Shown in pieces: positions 41,673 through 50,519 of a stretch of 64,000 nucleotides of DNA. Made by a program: the position numbers and the translations under genes. Within the stretch, counting starts at the first letter, position 1, and each line of letters opens with the position of its first letter. The notes beneath the pieces were generated by a model. It saw only the letters and a program-made list of their open reading frames with translations, had not been told where the DNA came from and searched no databases. Origin of the DNA: Cohnella laeviribosi DSM 21336. Its GTDB lineage: Bacteria; Bacillota; Bacilli; Paenibacillales; Paenibacillaceae. The stretch lies in assembly GCF_000378425.1 (NCBI RefSeq), contig NZ_KB899825.1:1-64000 (forward strand). Direction: 5' to 3'.

Positions 41673-42339
41673 AGAGGTGCGGGAGCCGTCTGCCAATCCG
41701 TCCCGGCTTTCCGCCGGACGCAGGCGCAGACGCCTGCTGCGGGCCGCTTGGCGGCTCGCGCTGCCGGGCGCCGCGGCGCTCGCGGCCTGGTGTCTGACGC
41801 TGCTGGCCGTCATTATGCGGTACGAGGGACAGCCGGCCGCGGGCATCCGGGGGACATCCGATGTCGCGATCGTGCTTGGCGCAAGCTTGTGGAACAACGT
41901 GCCGAGTCCGGGCCTTCGGGAAAGGCTGGATCACGCGCTTGCGCTGTACCGGTCCGGAGCCGTTCGCCATTTGCTGCTGACGGGAGGTCTCGACGCGAAC
42001 GGCGCGACGTTGACCGAAGCGGAAGGCATGCGCAATTACTTGCTCGAACGCGGCGTTCCGGCAGAAGCGATGGAGCTGGAGACCGAGTCCACGAGCACGT
42101 ACGAGAATTTGAAATTCGCCAAACGCATCATGGAGCGCCGGGGCTGGACAAGCGCTGTCATCGTTACCCATCAATACCACGGCTCCCGGGCGGGCGACAT
42201 CGCCGCGTATCTCGGCTACGATCCGGTTCAGGTCAGCGTGACGGAGAGCCGCGTGCTGAACATGCCATACCACCGGACCCGCGAAGTCCTTGCCTATACG
42301 AAGTGGCTGGCCCAGAAGTGGCTGTTGCATGGAGGATGA
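41656..42339 (+). CDS. YdcF/SanA-like DUF218 membrane protein
   Basis: A 227-residue protein with a basic N-terminus, one membrane helix (about 35-55) and a DUF218 domain: DVAIVLGASLWNNVPSPGLRERLDHAL, LLTGG, TEAEGMRNYLLERGV, ESTSTYENLKFAK, VTHQYHGSRA. The family is linked to envelope maintenance (SanA, ElyC) with unknown chemistry. The ATG at 41656 was chosen because GGGAG lies at a workable distance; a TTG nine bases upstream is the alternative. It is coupled to DUF402. Confidence 0.83.
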   Translation: MNGSAEEVREPSANPSRLSAGRRRRRLLRAAWRLALPGAAALAAWCLTLLAVIMRYEGQPAAGIRGTSDVAIVLGASLWNNVPSPGLRERLDHALALYRSGAVRHLLLTGGLDANGATLTEAEGMRNYLLERGVPAEAMELETESTSTYENLKFAKRIMERRGWTSAVIVTHQYHGSRAGDIAAYLGYDPVQVSVTESRVLNMPYHRTREVLAYTKWLAQKWLLHGG

Positions 42340-42402
42340 TTCGCCCGAATAGATTGGAATAGCGGCGAATCTGCCGACTTTGGCGGGGGCGGAGGGATAG
42401 CG

Positions 42403-43392
42403 TTGAATCCGAGAGCGGGAACATCCGAGATGAGGCAAGCGGCCGCCGCAAGGCCGTCCCGGCAAATCAACGTCGTGCTGCGCCAGCCCGACGCGTCCGT
42501 GCCGGTAAGCGCGAGCGTTCCGGAAGCTTCGGCGCGGCCGTTGCCGACAAGCGGTCCTTGGCTCGAGTTTCAGAAGGAGCTTGACGCGATGGTCGGCCTC
42601 GACAACGTCAAGGAACTCGTCTACGAAATTTACGCCCTGCTGCAAATTGCCCAACTTCGCTCGGACGCGGGCTTGCAGAGTACGGCGCATGTGTACCACA
42701 TGATTTTCAAAGGCAATCCCGGAACGGGGAAAACGACGGTGGCGAGGCTGCTCGCGAAGCTGTTTCAGGGCATGGGGCTGCTTTCCAAAGGCCATCTCGT
42801 CGAAGTGGAGCGCGCCGACCTTGTCGGCGAATACATCGGCCACACCGCGCAAAAAACGCGCGATCTGGTCAAGAAAGCGCTCGGCGGCGTGCTCTTCGTC
42901 GACGAGGCCTACAGCCTGGCGCGCGGAGGGGAGAAGGATTTCGGCAAGGAAGCGATCGATACGCTGGTCAAGGCGATGGAGGACTACAAAAACCAGTTCA
43001 TTCTGATCTTGGCCGGATATACGGCGGAAATCGACCTGTTTCTGATGACCAATCCCGGGTTGCCGTCGCGGTTTCCGATCCGGATCGAGTTTCCCGATTA
43101 TTCCATCGACCAACTGATCCAAATCGCGGAAACGATGGCCAGGCAGCGCGACTACGCGTGGATGCCGCAGACATTGTTCAAGCTGAGGCAGCTGCTGGTG
43201 AAGGAGAAGGAGGAATCGCCTTATCATTTCAGCAATGCGCGATTCGTGCGCAATATGCTGGAACGGGCGATCCGCAATCAGGCGGTCCGGCTGCTGTCCC
43301 AGTATCCGAACGGATCGCCCGGCCGCCAGGAGCTGATGTCGCTGCGGCCGGAAGATTTGCGCGCGGAGGCGGGAGGCGGAGGCGCGATGTAA
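42403..43392 (+). CDS. spoVK: Stage V sporulation protein K (AAA ATPase)
   Basis: A 329-residue AAA+ ATPase of the CbbX/SpoVK type, needed in late sporulation in Bacillus. It shows Walker A GNPGTGKTTVARLLAKLF, Walker B VLFVDEAYSLARGG, sensor FILILAGYT and the arginine region NPGLPSRFPIRIEFPDYS. The TTG start at 42403 has GGAGGGAT. It is followed by hflX and ynbB as in B. subtilis, and a 10-bp inverted repeat lies after the stop. Confidence 0.93.
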   Translation: MNPRAGTSEMRQAAAARPSRQINVVLRQPDASVPVSASVPEASARPLPTSGPWLEFQKELDAMVGLDNVKELVYEIYALLQIAQLRSDAGLQSTAHVYHMIFKGNPGTGKTTVARLLAKLFQGMGLLSKGHLVEVERADLVGEYIGHTAQKTRDLVKKALGGVLFVDEAYSLARGGEKDFGKEAIDTLVKAMEDYKNQFILILAGYTAEIDLFLMTNPGLPSRFPIRIEFPDYSIDQLIQIAETMARQRDYAWMPQTLFKLRQLLVKEKEESPYHFSNARFVRNMLERAIRNQAVRLLSQYPNGSPGRQELMSLRPEDLRAEAGGGGAM

Positions 43393-43416
43393 CGCGCCGT
43401 ATCGATTCCCGGCGAA

Positions 43417-43442
43417 GTCCGATTCGCCGGGACGGATCTTTC
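43417..43442 (+). terminator. Hairpin between spoVK and hflX
   Basis: Perfect 10-bp inverted repeat TCCCGGCGAA/TTCGCCGGGA with loop GTCCGA. The tract after it (CGGATCTTT) is only weakly T-rich, so termination may be partial. Confidence 0.55.
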
Positions 43443-43471
43443 CGGCCGGCATATTAAGCGAAAATGGAGGA

Positions 43472-44839
43472 ATGGCGGGTTCGATGAAACCGAGTACATA
43501 CGAAACCGGAGCCGGCGGACGCGAACGCGCGCTGCTGGTCAGCCTGGTGACCGACGACGTGCGGAGAAGCGGCGCCGATCCGGAGCATTCGCTGGCGGAG
43601 CTGGTGAATTTGGCCGAGACCGCCGGCGTCGAAGTGGCCGGCACGATCGTCCAGTATCGGGACGTGCCGGATTCCAAATGGTTTGTGGGCAAAGGCAAAG
43701 CCGAAGAAATGAAGGCGCGAATCGCCCAAGGCGACATTCATACGGCGATCTTCGACCAGGAGCTGTCGGGCGCGCAGGTTCGGAACCTGGAGGACGCGCT
43801 GGATGTCAAAATTATCGACCGCACGCAGCTTATCCTGGACATTTTCGCAAGACGGGCCAAAACGCGCGAAGGCATTTTGCAGGTGGAGCTGGCTCAGCTT
43901 ACGTATCTGCTGCCGCGGCTTTCCGGCCACGGCAAAAACCTGTCCCGGCTCGGCGGCGGCATCGGTACGCGCGGGCCGGGCGAAACGAAGTTGGAGACGG
44001 ACCGCCGCCATATCCGGAACCGGATCGGCGAGCTGAAACGCCAGCTCAAAGACGTAGCCGCGCACCGAAACCTGCACCGCGAGCGGCGGAAAAAAGCCGG
44101 CGTCGTGCAGGTCGCGCTTGTCGGCTATACGAATGCGGGCAAATCGACGCTGCTGCGGCAGTTGACGGACGCGGACGTCCTCGCGGAGGACAAGCTGTTC
44201 GCGACGCTCGATCCGACGACGAGGCAGCTCAGGCTGCCGGGCGGCAAAGAGGTGCTGCTGACCGATACGGTCGGCTTTATCCAGAACTTGCCGCACGATC
44301 TGGTCGCCGCGTTCCGCGCGACGCTGGAAGAAGCGGGCGAAGCGGACTTGCTGCTGCATGTGGTGGACGCTTCCTCGCCGATGAGAGACCGGCAGCGCGC
44401 CGTCGTGGAGCAGGTGCTGGCCGAGCTGGGGGCGGCGGCGAAGCCGACCTTGCTCGTGTACAACAAGATCGACGCTTGCCCGCCCGAATCGTTGGCGTTG
44501 CTGGGCGGGGGAGAAGAGGCGCTGCGCATCAGCGCCTGGAACGAGCGGGATTTGAACAGGCTCCTGCACCGCATCGAGGAGTTGCTGCTTGAAGGCGTGT
44601 GCCGCCTTCGCCTTCCCGCCTCGCGGGGGGATTTGGCGGCGCTCGCTTACCGGATCGGCGATGTAACGGAACAAAAGACGGAGGAAGACTGGCTGCTTCT
44701 GACCGTGCGGGTGAATCCGGCGGATATGGCCAAATGGGGCGGCCCGCTGCTGCCCTATCGCTTGGAAGGCGCGGCGGAACCGCCGGAGACCGTGAGCGAA
44801 CGGGCGGAAACCGAAGATCGCGGCGCGGGATCGGACTAA
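43472..44839 (+). CDS. hflX: GTPase HflX
   Basis: A 455-residue translation-associated GTPase that splits stalled ribosomes. The N-terminal HflX domain contains SKWFVGKGKAEEM and IFDQELSGAQVRNLE. A coiled-coil follows (GETKLETDRRHIRNRIGEL), then the G domain with G1 GYTNAGKST (about 217-225), G3 DTVGFIQNLP and G4 YNKID. The ATG follows ATGGAGGA. It is conserved next to spoVK and ynbB. Confidence 0.95.
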   Translation: MAGSMKPSTYETGAGGRERALLVSLVTDDVRRSGADPEHSLAELVNLAETAGVEVAGTIVQYRDVPDSKWFVGKGKAEEMKARIAQGDIHTAIFDQELSGAQVRNLEDALDVKIIDRTQLILDIFARRAKTREGILQVELAQLTYLLPRLSGHGKNLSRLGGGIGTRGPGETKLETDRRHIRNRIGELKRQLKDVAAHRNLHRERRKKAGVVQVALVGYTNAGKSTLLRQLTDADVLAEDKLFATLDPTTRQLRLPGGKEVLLTDTVGFIQNLPHDLVAAFRATLEEAGEADLLLHVVDASSPMRDRQRAVVEQVLAELGAAAKPTLLVYNKIDACPPESLALLGGGEEALRISAWNERDLNRLLHRIEELLLEGVCRLRLPASRGDLAALAYRIGDVTEQKTEEDWLLLTVRVNPADMAKWGGPLLPYRLEGAAEPPETVSERAETEDRGAGSD

Positions 44840-44915
44840 CCGTTATTTTTCGGCTTGGGATACAGAACAAAATAAAAGATTGGGTTTTGAACTGAAGATT
44901 GGAGAGCAATGGCGA

Positions 44916-46169
44916 ATGGCACAATGGAATGGAGATTGGGAAAAACTGGAGAGGTCTGCGGAAGAAATGGCCGCAAGCAAACTCCGGGAGGCGGATGAAA
45001 TCGCGCAGCGCAACCAGTGGAAAGTGATTCGGGCGTTTCAGCGGCGCAAGGTGAGCGATTTTCATTTCGCGGGTTCGACCGGTTACGGGTATAACGATCG
45101 GGGGAGGGAGACGCTGGACGAGGTTTACGCGGATGTGTTCGGGACCGAAGCGGCCCTCGTCCGTCCGCATCTCGTATCCGGCACCCACACGATCGCGACG
45201 GCGTTGTTCGGAATCGTCAGGCCGGGGGACGAGATCGTGTTCGTCACGGGCAAGCCGTACGACACGCTGCACAAGGTGATCGGCAAGCCGGAAGACGGGA
45301 CGGGCTCGCTTGCCGACTGGGGCGTCCGCTCGGCCGTGGCCCCGCTTCATCCGGACGGCAGCGTCGATTGGGAGACCGTCTCCGCCTTGACGACGGAGCG
45401 GACGAAGGTGTTCGCCATCCAGCGTTCGCGAGGCTACGACTTTCGGCCGTCGTTTACGGTGGACGAGATCGGCGAGATGGTCCGCCGCCTGAAGGCGATC
45501 AAGCCGGATGCGGTCGTGTTCGTAGACAACTGCTACGGCGAGTTTACGGAGGAACGGGAACCGACGGAAGCGGGCGCGGACCTGATCGCGGGCTCGCTGA
45601 TCAAAAATCCGGGCGGAGGGCTTGCGGCGAGCGGCGGCTATATCGCCGGCAAGCGCCGTTTGGTGGAGCTGGCTTCCTACCGGCTGACGGCGCCGGGCAT
45701 CGGCGGAGAAGTCGGCGCGATGCTCGGCACGACGCGTTCGATTTTCCAGGGCTTGTATCTGGCTCCGTTGCTCGTCAGTCAGGCGGTGAAGGGCAGCATT
45801 TTCGCGGCGGCCGTGTTCGCGCAGCTCGGATTCGAGACGCATCCCGCCTGGAACGACCCGCGTACGGATCTCATTCAGGCGATCAAGTTCTCCTCGGCCG
45901 AACATCTGATTACGTTTGTACAAGCCGTCCAGAAAGCGGCGGCGGTGGACGCCCACGTCGTTCCCGAGCCGTGGGACATGCCCGGGTATGAGCATCCGGT
46001 CATCATGGCCGCCGGAACGTTCATCCAGGGAGGGAGCCTGGAGCTTTCCGCCGACGCGCCCATTCGCGAACCTTACATCGCGTTTATGCAGGGCGGCCTG
46101 ACTTACGCCCATGTCAAACTGGCTGTTCATCAGGCGTTATCGGACTTGCGGGAGCGCGGCTTGCTGTAA
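44916..46169 (+). CDS. ynbB: Aluminium-resistance / methionine gamma-lyase family PLP enzyme (YnbB)
   Basis: A 417-residue PLP-dependent protein of the YnbB family. It shows RPHLVSGTHTIATALFGI, FIQGGSLELSADAPIREPY and a PLP-lysine region AGSLIKNPGGGLAASGGYIAG. The family is named aluminium-resistance or methionine gamma-lyase family protein; the true substrate is not known. The ATG at 44916 follows GGAGAG; an earlier in-frame ATG at 44880 lacks a site. It is directly upstream of glnR, as in Bacillus. Confidence 0.9.
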   Translation: MAQWNGDWEKLERSAEEMAASKLREADEIAQRNQWKVIRAFQRRKVSDFHFAGSTGYGYNDRGRETLDEVYADVFGTEAALVRPHLVSGTHTIATALFGIVRPGDEIVFVTGKPYDTLHKVIGKPEDGTGSLADWGVRSAVAPLHPDGSVDWETVSALTTERTKVFAIQRSRGYDFRPSFTVDEIGEMVRRLKAIKPDAVVFVDNCYGEFTEEREPTEAGADLIAGSLIKNPGGGLAASGGYIAGKRRLVELASYRLTAPGIGGEVGAMLGTTRSIFQGLYLAPLLVSQAVKGSIFAAAVFAQLGFETHPAWNDPRTDLIQAIKFSSAEHLITFVQAVQKAAAVDAHVVPEPWDMPGYEHPVIMAAGTFIQGGSLELSADAPIREPYIAFMQGGLTYAHVKLAVHQALSDLRERGLL

Positions 46170-46228
46170 GTTTCGGCGCGGTCTTGCCCTCGTGTGCGGT
46201 CCCAAAACCGCACTAAACCTTACACGCC

Positions 46229-46257
46229 TTGACATGTATTTGTGAAGACGATACAAT
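46229..46257 (+). promoter_or_regulatory. Promoter of glnR-glnA
   Basis: TTGACA (46229-46234), 17-bp spacer, TACAAT (46252-46257). The interrupted repeat TGTAT...ATACA (46235-46255) overlaps the spacer and -10 and may be a diverged GlnR site, though it does not fit the TGTNA-N7-TNACA rule exactly. Confidence 0.75.
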
Positions 46258-46302
46258 GGAAGTGTTTACAAAATCTATGCTTGATGATGGAAGGTTGATG
46301 TT

Positions 46303-46719
46303 ATGGCTGGGGACGAGATACGCAGGAATATGGCGCTGTTTCCGATCGGCATCGTCATGAAGTTGACGGACCTGACGGCCCGGCAAATCCGATATTACGA
46401 ACAGCACGAACTGATCCAACCGGCCCGGACGGCAGGCAACCAACGCTTGTTCTCGTTTAACGATGTGGAGCGTCTGCTGGAAATCAAGGCGCTTATCGAG
46501 AAAGGCGTCAATATCGCCGGAATCAAGCAGGTCATGAATCCGGTCGGAGAAGACAGCGACGACAGAACGATCATCAATGAGCATACCGAAGTCAAACGCC
46601 GCGAATTGTCGGATTCGCAGCTGCACCGGATCCTGAAGCAGCAGTTGATGCAGGCGAAGCGTCCTGGGCAAGTGTCGCTTATTCAGGGCGAACTGTCGCG
46701 GTTTTTCAAAACCAAATAA
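46303..46719 (+). CDS. glnR: Nitrogen-regulation repressor GlnR (MerR family)
   Basis: A 138-residue MerR-type repressor. The winged helix-turn-helix FPIGIVMKLTDLTARQIRYY and QRLFSFNDVERLLEIKALIEKGVNIAGIKQV is clear; the C-terminal part that senses feedback-inhibited glutamine synthetase is present. It represses glnRA under nitrogen excess in Bacilli. The ATG follows GGAAGG. glnA begins 31 bases after. Confidence 0.95.
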   Translation: MAGDEIRRNMALFPIGIVMKLTDLTARQIRYYEQHELIQPARTAGNQRLFSFNDVERLLEIKALIEKGVNIAGIKQVMNPVGEDSDDRTIINEHTEVKRRELSDSQLHRILKQQLMQAKRPGQVSLIQGELSRFFKTK

Positions 46720-46749
46720 GTTTTTTAATACGACCATTGGGAGGTTCTC

Positions 46750-48078
46750 ATGAGCTATACGCGAGAGGATATTTTGCGGATTGCAAAGGAAGAGAACGTG
46801 CGTTTTATTCGTTTGCAATTTACCGACTTGATGGGAATCATCAAAAACGTCGAAATTCCGGTAAGCCAGCTCGAGAAGGCGCTCGACAACAAAATGATGT
46901 TCGACGGTTCGTCCATCGAGGGCTACGTCCGGATCGAAGAGTCCGACATGTATTTGTACCCGGACCTCAGCACGTGGGTCGTGTTCCCGTGGGTGACGGA
47001 GGACAAGGTGGCCCGCCTGATTTGCGACGTTTACATGCCGGACGGAACGCCGTTCGCCGGCGACCCGCGCGGCATTCTCAAACGGGTGCTGCAGGAAGCG
47101 GCGGAAATGGGCTTTACGGCGATGAACGTCGGACCGGAGCCGGAATTTTTCCTCTTCCAGACCGACGACAGGGGCAATCCGACGACCGAGCTCAACGACA
47201 ACGGCGGCTACTTCGATCTGGCGCCGACGGATCTGGGCGAGAACTGCCGCCGGGACATCGTGCTTACGCTCGAGGAAATGGGCTTTGAAATCGAGGCTTC
47301 CCACCATGAGGTCGCTCCGGGTCAGCACGAAATCGACTTCAAGTATGCGGACGCCGTCCGCGCGGCCGACCAGATTCAGACGTTCAAGCTGGTCGTCAAG
47401 ACGATCGCCCGCCAGCACGGCCTGCATGCGACGTTTATGCCGAAGCCGATTTTCGGCATCAACGGTTCCGGCATGCACTGCCATCAATCGTTGTTCCGCG
47501 GCTCGGAGAACGCGTTCTACGACGAGAACGACAAGCTTGGCTTGAGCGCGGTCGCGCGCCACTACATGGCCGGCATTTTGCACCACGCGCGCGGGCTGGC
47601 GGTGATCACCAACCCGACGATCAACTCGTACAAGCGGCTTGTACCCGGTTACGAGGCGCCCTGCTACGTCGCTTGGTCGGCTAGCAACCGTAGCCCGATG
47701 ATCCGGATTCCGGCTTCCCGCGGTCTCAGCACGCGCATCGAGGTCCGCAACCCCGATCCGGCCGCCAACCCTTATCTGGCTTTGGCCGTGATGCTGAAAG
47801 CCGGTTTGGACGGCATCAAGAAGAAGCTGCCGCTTCCGGCTCCGGTCGACCGCAACATCTATGTCATGAGCGACGAGGAGCGGATCGAAGCGGGCATTCC
47901 GAGCCTGCCGGTCGATTTGAACGAAGCGCTGAACGAGCTTATGCGCGACGAGGTCATCTGCGAGGCGCTGGGCGAGCATGCGCTCAGCCACTTCTACGAG
48001 CTGAAAGCGATCGAGTGGGATATGTACCGCACTCAGGTTCACCAATGGGAGCGGGACCAGTATTTGACGATGTATTGA
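46750..48078 (+). CDS. glnA: Glutamine synthetase, type I
   Basis: A 442-residue glutamine synthetase (GSI-alpha), making glutamine from glutamate, ammonia and ATP. Conserved pieces are [59 protein letters not shown] (glutamate loop) and [18 protein letters not shown]. There is no adenylation-type insertion, as usual in Bacillales. The ATG follows GGGAGG. It is co-transcribed with glnR; a terminator follows. Confidence 0.97.
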   Translation: MSYTREDILRIAKEENVRFIRLQFTDLMGIIKNVEIPVSQLEKALDNKMMFDGSSIEGYVRIEESDMYLYPDLSTWVVFPWVTEDKVARLICDVYMPDGTPFAGDPRGILKRVLQEAAEMGFTAMNVGPEPEFFLFQTDDRGNPTTELNDNGGYFDLAPTDLGENCRRDIVLTLEEMGFEIEASHHEVAPGQHEIDFKYADAVRAADQIQTFKLVVKTIARQHGLHATFMPKPIFGINGSGMHCHQSLFRGSENAFYDENDKLGLSAVARHYMAGILHHARGLAVITNPTINSYKRLVPGYEAPCYVAWSASNRSPMIRIPASRGLSTRIEVRNPDPAANPYLALAVMLKAGLDGIKKKLPLPAPVDRNIYVMSDEERIEAGIPSLPVDLNEALNELMRDEVICEALGEHALSHFYELKAIEWDMYRTQVHQWERDQYLTMY

Positions 48079-48104
48079 TGGGGTAGAACCCACCATTATA
48101 AAAT

Positions 48105-48133
48105 GAGTCCGTCGTTTTGGCGGGCTCTTTTTA
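48105..48133 (+). terminator. Terminator of glnRA
   Basis: GAGTCCGTC (48105-48113) pairs with GGCGGGCTC (48119-48127), allowing G-U pairs, followed by TTTTTATT. Confidence 0.8.
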
Positions 48134-48193
48134 TTACGGTAGATCATGATACAATCCCGCATGGTAGCTGTGCCGGCAGGGAAGGTGGAGCCA

Positions 48194-48234
48194 AAACAAA
48201 AAAAGCCCATCGCGCTCCACGGAGCTTGATGGGC
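48194..48234 (-). terminator. Terminator of the YjcZ-type gene
   Basis: On the minus strand, GCCCATC (48234-48228) and GATGGGC (48211-48205) form a 7-bp stem with an inner hairpin, then TTTTTTTGTTTT. Confidence 0.75.
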
Positions 48235-48257
48235 AGACAATCAAGGGTTGTGATGGC

Positions 48258-48368
48258 TTAGAAAATCCCGATTCCCGCTCTGAGGATGATAACCAGCAGA
48301 ATGAAAAGCACGAGAACGAATGCAGCCGCACGGAGGCCGCCGCCATATCCGTCGACAGGATAGCTCAT
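48258..48368 (-). CDS. YjcZ-family small sporulation protein
   Basis: A 36-residue protein: MSYPVDGYGGGLRAAAF followed by one membrane helix (VLVLFILLVIILRAGIGIF). It fits the YjcZ/SscA family of tiny Gly/Tyr-rich N-terminus plus one helix, some of which help spore-coat assembly. The ATG at 48368 has GGGGGTGAT before it, and a terminator follows. The gene points against glnA. Confidence 0.8.
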   Translation of the reverse strand: MSYPVDGYGGGLRAAAFVLVLFILLVIILRAGIGIF

Positions 48369-48507
48369 GAAATCACCCCCTGTTTTCTTATTCGTGATTG
48401 TCCATCACACTTATAGTATATGAACGGATCATCTTACGGACAGTGCATTCGCGTAGATACGCGAACATTTCTATGACAGCCTTTTGGGGAGCCCCTTAGC
48501 CGTTTCG

Positions 48508-48606
48508 TTACATAGGGCGGTGTCTTTTTTTCTTATGCTTACAAATGACAATGGCTTTTTCGCCAGGGCGAAGTTTCACGACAATGACTTTTTTCCGTTT
48601 GGACAT
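48508..48606 (-). CDS. Very small basic protein
   Basis: A 32-residue, strongly basic protein (MSKRKKVIVVKLRPGEKA, then IVICKHKKKRHRPM) with a single Cys. An AGGTGGT site precedes the ATG at good spacing. I do not recognise the family. It lies between the YjcZ gene and lexA, so it might be a spore-related small protein, but that is only position. Confidence 0.5.
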   Translation of the reverse strand: MSKRKKVIVVKLRPGEKAIVICKHKKKRHRPM

Positions 48607-48948
48607 TCTCGCACCACCTTTCCTGCGGTGTTTTACAGTTTATGATCGGCAGACCGAGCTTGCCTGGACAAATATAGATATTAAATAAAAAACCGGCGCA
48701 GCGCTGCGGGCTCAAGCGGAAAGAGGATGCCGATAACCTGCGAACAGGGGATCGGAGAATCTTCAACGTCCGCGGACAAAACTCGGGAAGAGGAAGGCAG
48801 AAGCGGGGAAAGGCGGCGGGGAATGGCTTTGAACTCGGATAAAAAACGCCGCCCTGGCTAACCGGATATCCGGACCAGGGCAATCGGATGCCAGAAGAGC
48901 GAGCGGCTTGGCAGGCGGCGAGGCTGCAGCAGCATTCGCGCGGCGCTG
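48607..48948. other. Non-coding gap upstream of the small protein and downstream of lexA
   Basis: No gene supported. It contains the inverted repeat GCCCTGG/CCAGGGC around 48860-48885, which may act with the lexA 3' end. An open frame across it on the minus strand is compositionally unlike protein. Confidence 0.5.
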
Positions 48949-49572
48949 TCAGTGAAATTTGCGGATCAGTCCGATCACTTTGCCGAGGATCGTGACGTTC
49001 TTGAGCCGCAGCGGCTCCATGGCGCTGTTCTCCGGCTGAAGCCGGATATGGTCTTTCTCCTTGTAAAACGTCTTGACGGTCGCTTCGTCGTCTTCGGTCA
49101 TGGCCACGACGATGTCGCCGTTGCTTGCGGTCGGCTGTTGGCGGACAATGACGTAATCGCCGTTCAAAATGCCGGCTTCAATCATGCTGTCCCCCATAAC
49201 CGAAAGCATAAACACCGGTTGGTCTCCCACCATATGAACCGGCAGCGGGTAATATTCCTCGATGTTCTCGGTCGCCGTAATCGGAACGCCGGCCGTTACC
49301 TTGCCGACGACCGGAACCTGGCGGACCGTGCGGGGGAAACGTTCGTTCTTGTCCTCGTCGTCCACCAGCACCTCGATCGCGCGCGGCTTCGTCGGGTCGC
49401 GCCGGATGAGCCCTTTCTTCTCCAGGCGGTCCAAATGACCGTGAACCGTGGAGCTGGAAGCGAGCCCGACGGCTTCCCCGATTTCGCGGACGGAAGGCGG
49501 ATATCCCTTCTCCCGCACTTCGTTTTTGATAAATTCCAAAATCGCTGTCTGGCGATTCGACATCTTCGACAC
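48949..49572 (-). CDS. lexA: SOS repressor LexA
   Basis: A 207-residue LexA. The N-terminal winged helix-turn-helix ([33 protein letters not shown]) binds SOS boxes. The self-cleavage site lies in [12 protein letters not shown] (Ala-Gly), with catalytic Ser in [15 protein letters not shown] and Lys in [10 protein letters not shown]. The GTG at 49572 has GGGGAGGG at proper spacing and matches the Bacillus N-terminus; ATG 49563 is an alternative. It is divergent from yneA across a cluster of SOS boxes. Confidence 0.97.
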   Translation of the reverse strand: MSKMSNRQTAILEFIKNEVREKGYPPSVREIGEAVGLASSSTVHGHLDRLEKKGLIRRDPTKPRAIEVLVDDEDKNERFPRTVRQVPVVGKVTAGVPITATENIEEYYPLPVHMVGDQPVFMLSVMGDSMIEAGILNGDYVIVRQQPTASNGDIVVAMTEDDEATVKTFYKEKDHIRLQPENSAMEPLRLKNVTILGKVIGLIRKFH

Positions 49573-49639
49573 GCCGCAGCCCTCCCCGAAATGGATAATT
49601 TCATCTTTAGTAAATCATAACATAGAACCGGAGTTCGCA

Positions 49640-49728
49640 CAAACATTCGTTCCCTGCGAACAAATGTTCCGAAATCCGCTTGATTCAAACGTATGTTCGT
49701 GTTATGCTCATACAAGAACATGTGTTTG
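49640..49728. promoter_or_regulatory. LexA (SOS) box cluster between lexA and yneA
   Basis: Compared with CGAACRNRYGTTYC: box at 49657-49670 (CGAACAAATGTTCC) is a full match. Boxes at 49640-49653 (CAAACATTCGTTCC), 49686-49699 (CAAACGTATGTTCG) and 49715-49728 (AGAACATGTGTTTG) each match 12 of 14. They should control both divergent genes. Confidence 0.85.
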
Positions 49729-49740
49729 GGGTGAAGCGCA

Positions 49741-50136
49741 ATGGTTCATATATGGGTGCTCAATTCCGCTAACGGACATGCAGACGGAGGGCGTTCCGGC
49801 AGAGGTTCCGCAAGCCGGCGCGGCTTGCCGTCTTTGCCGATGAGGAGGACGGCCCGGATGCTGTTTTTGATCCTGTCTTTTCTCATCCTGTTTGCCGGTT
49901 TCAGCTTTTTACGTTCGTTCGCCGTGACCGATTCCGTTCCGGCTGCCGATGGCTCGGAGAAGACCGTGATCGCGGATGCGGGGGACACGCTGTGGTCGAT
50001 TGCCGCCGAAGTCAAGCGGGACGGCATGGACACCCGTCAGGCCGTTCATCGCATCATGAAACGGAACGGTCTCGCCTCCGCCTCGATCGGCAGCGGCCAG
50101 AGACTGGTCATTCCCGCCGACGTGTTTTCCGGGTAA
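49741..50136 (+). CDS. yneA: YneA-like SOS cell-division suppressor (LysM)
   Basis: A 131-residue protein with a variable basic N-terminus, one membrane helix (MLFLILSFLILFAGFSFL) and a C-terminal LysM domain (ADAGDTLWSIAAEVKRDG...QRLVIPADV). This is the layout of YneA, which delays division during the SOS response. The position divergent from lexA with SOS boxes supports it. An internal ATG at 49840 would give the more usual length but lacks a ribosome site. Confidence 0.82.
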   Translation: MVHIWVLNSANGHADGGRSGRGSASRRGLPSLPMRRTARMLFLILSFLILFAGFSFLRSFAVTDSVPAADGSEKTVIADAGDTLWSIAAEVKRDGMDTRQAVHRIMKRNGLASASIGSGQRLVIPADVFSG

Positions 50137-50163
50137 GTTTGCTACCTATACCTATACATACGG

Positions 50164-50197
50164 GTCAGCCTGCAGCATGCGGGTTGGCCTTTTTTTG
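50164..50197 (+). terminator. Terminator after yneA
   Basis: GTCAGCCTGC (50164-50173) pairs with GCGGGTTGGC (50179-50188), with G-U pairs, followed by CTTTTTTTT. It separates yneA from ynzC. Confidence 0.8.
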
Positions 50198-50287
50198 ACG
50201 ATTCGGAACGTCGGCTTGACAGGGGACAACCGAAAATGTCACATTAGAAGAGGATTTCGGACAGGCAGAAGGAGAGGGAGAGCGCAG

Positions 50288-50479
50288 ATGCAGAAATTGA
50301 TCGCCAGAATCAACGAGTTGTCTCGTAAACATAAGACAGTCGGGCTGACGGACGACGAGAAGGCCGAACGCGAGAAACTGCGGCGTCAGTATTTGAGCAA
50401 TATCCGGCAGCAGTTCCGTCAGCAGCTGGACAGCATCGAATGGGTCGACGAGCCGCCGCGCCAATCGATCAAGCATTAG
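50288..50479 (+). CDS. ynzC: DUF896 protein YnzC
   Basis: A 63-residue helical hairpin protein matching DUF896/YnzC: MQKLIARINELSRKHKTVGL, TDDEKAEREKLRRQYL and a polar tail. In Bacillus it belongs to the SOS locus with yneA and yneB; the recombinase-like yneB is absent here. The ATG follows GGAGAGGGAG. Function unknown. Confidence 0.9.
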   Translation: MQKLIARINELSRKHKTVGLTDDEKAEREKLRRQYLSNIRQQFRQQLDSIEWVDEPPRQSIKH

Positions 50480-50519
50480 GTTCGCATCCGGAACACAAGC
50501 AGCCGAAGGAGGATCCCGC

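Noticed and set aside
46235-46275. Clear GlnR operator at glnR
   Set aside because: TGT/ACA half-sites occur but none has the required TGTNA-N7-TNACA spacing; kept only as a remark on the promoter.
49624-49637. AGAACCGGAGTTCG as a fifth LexA box
   Set aside because: Symmetric, but only 10 of 14 positions fit, with mismatches in the centre.
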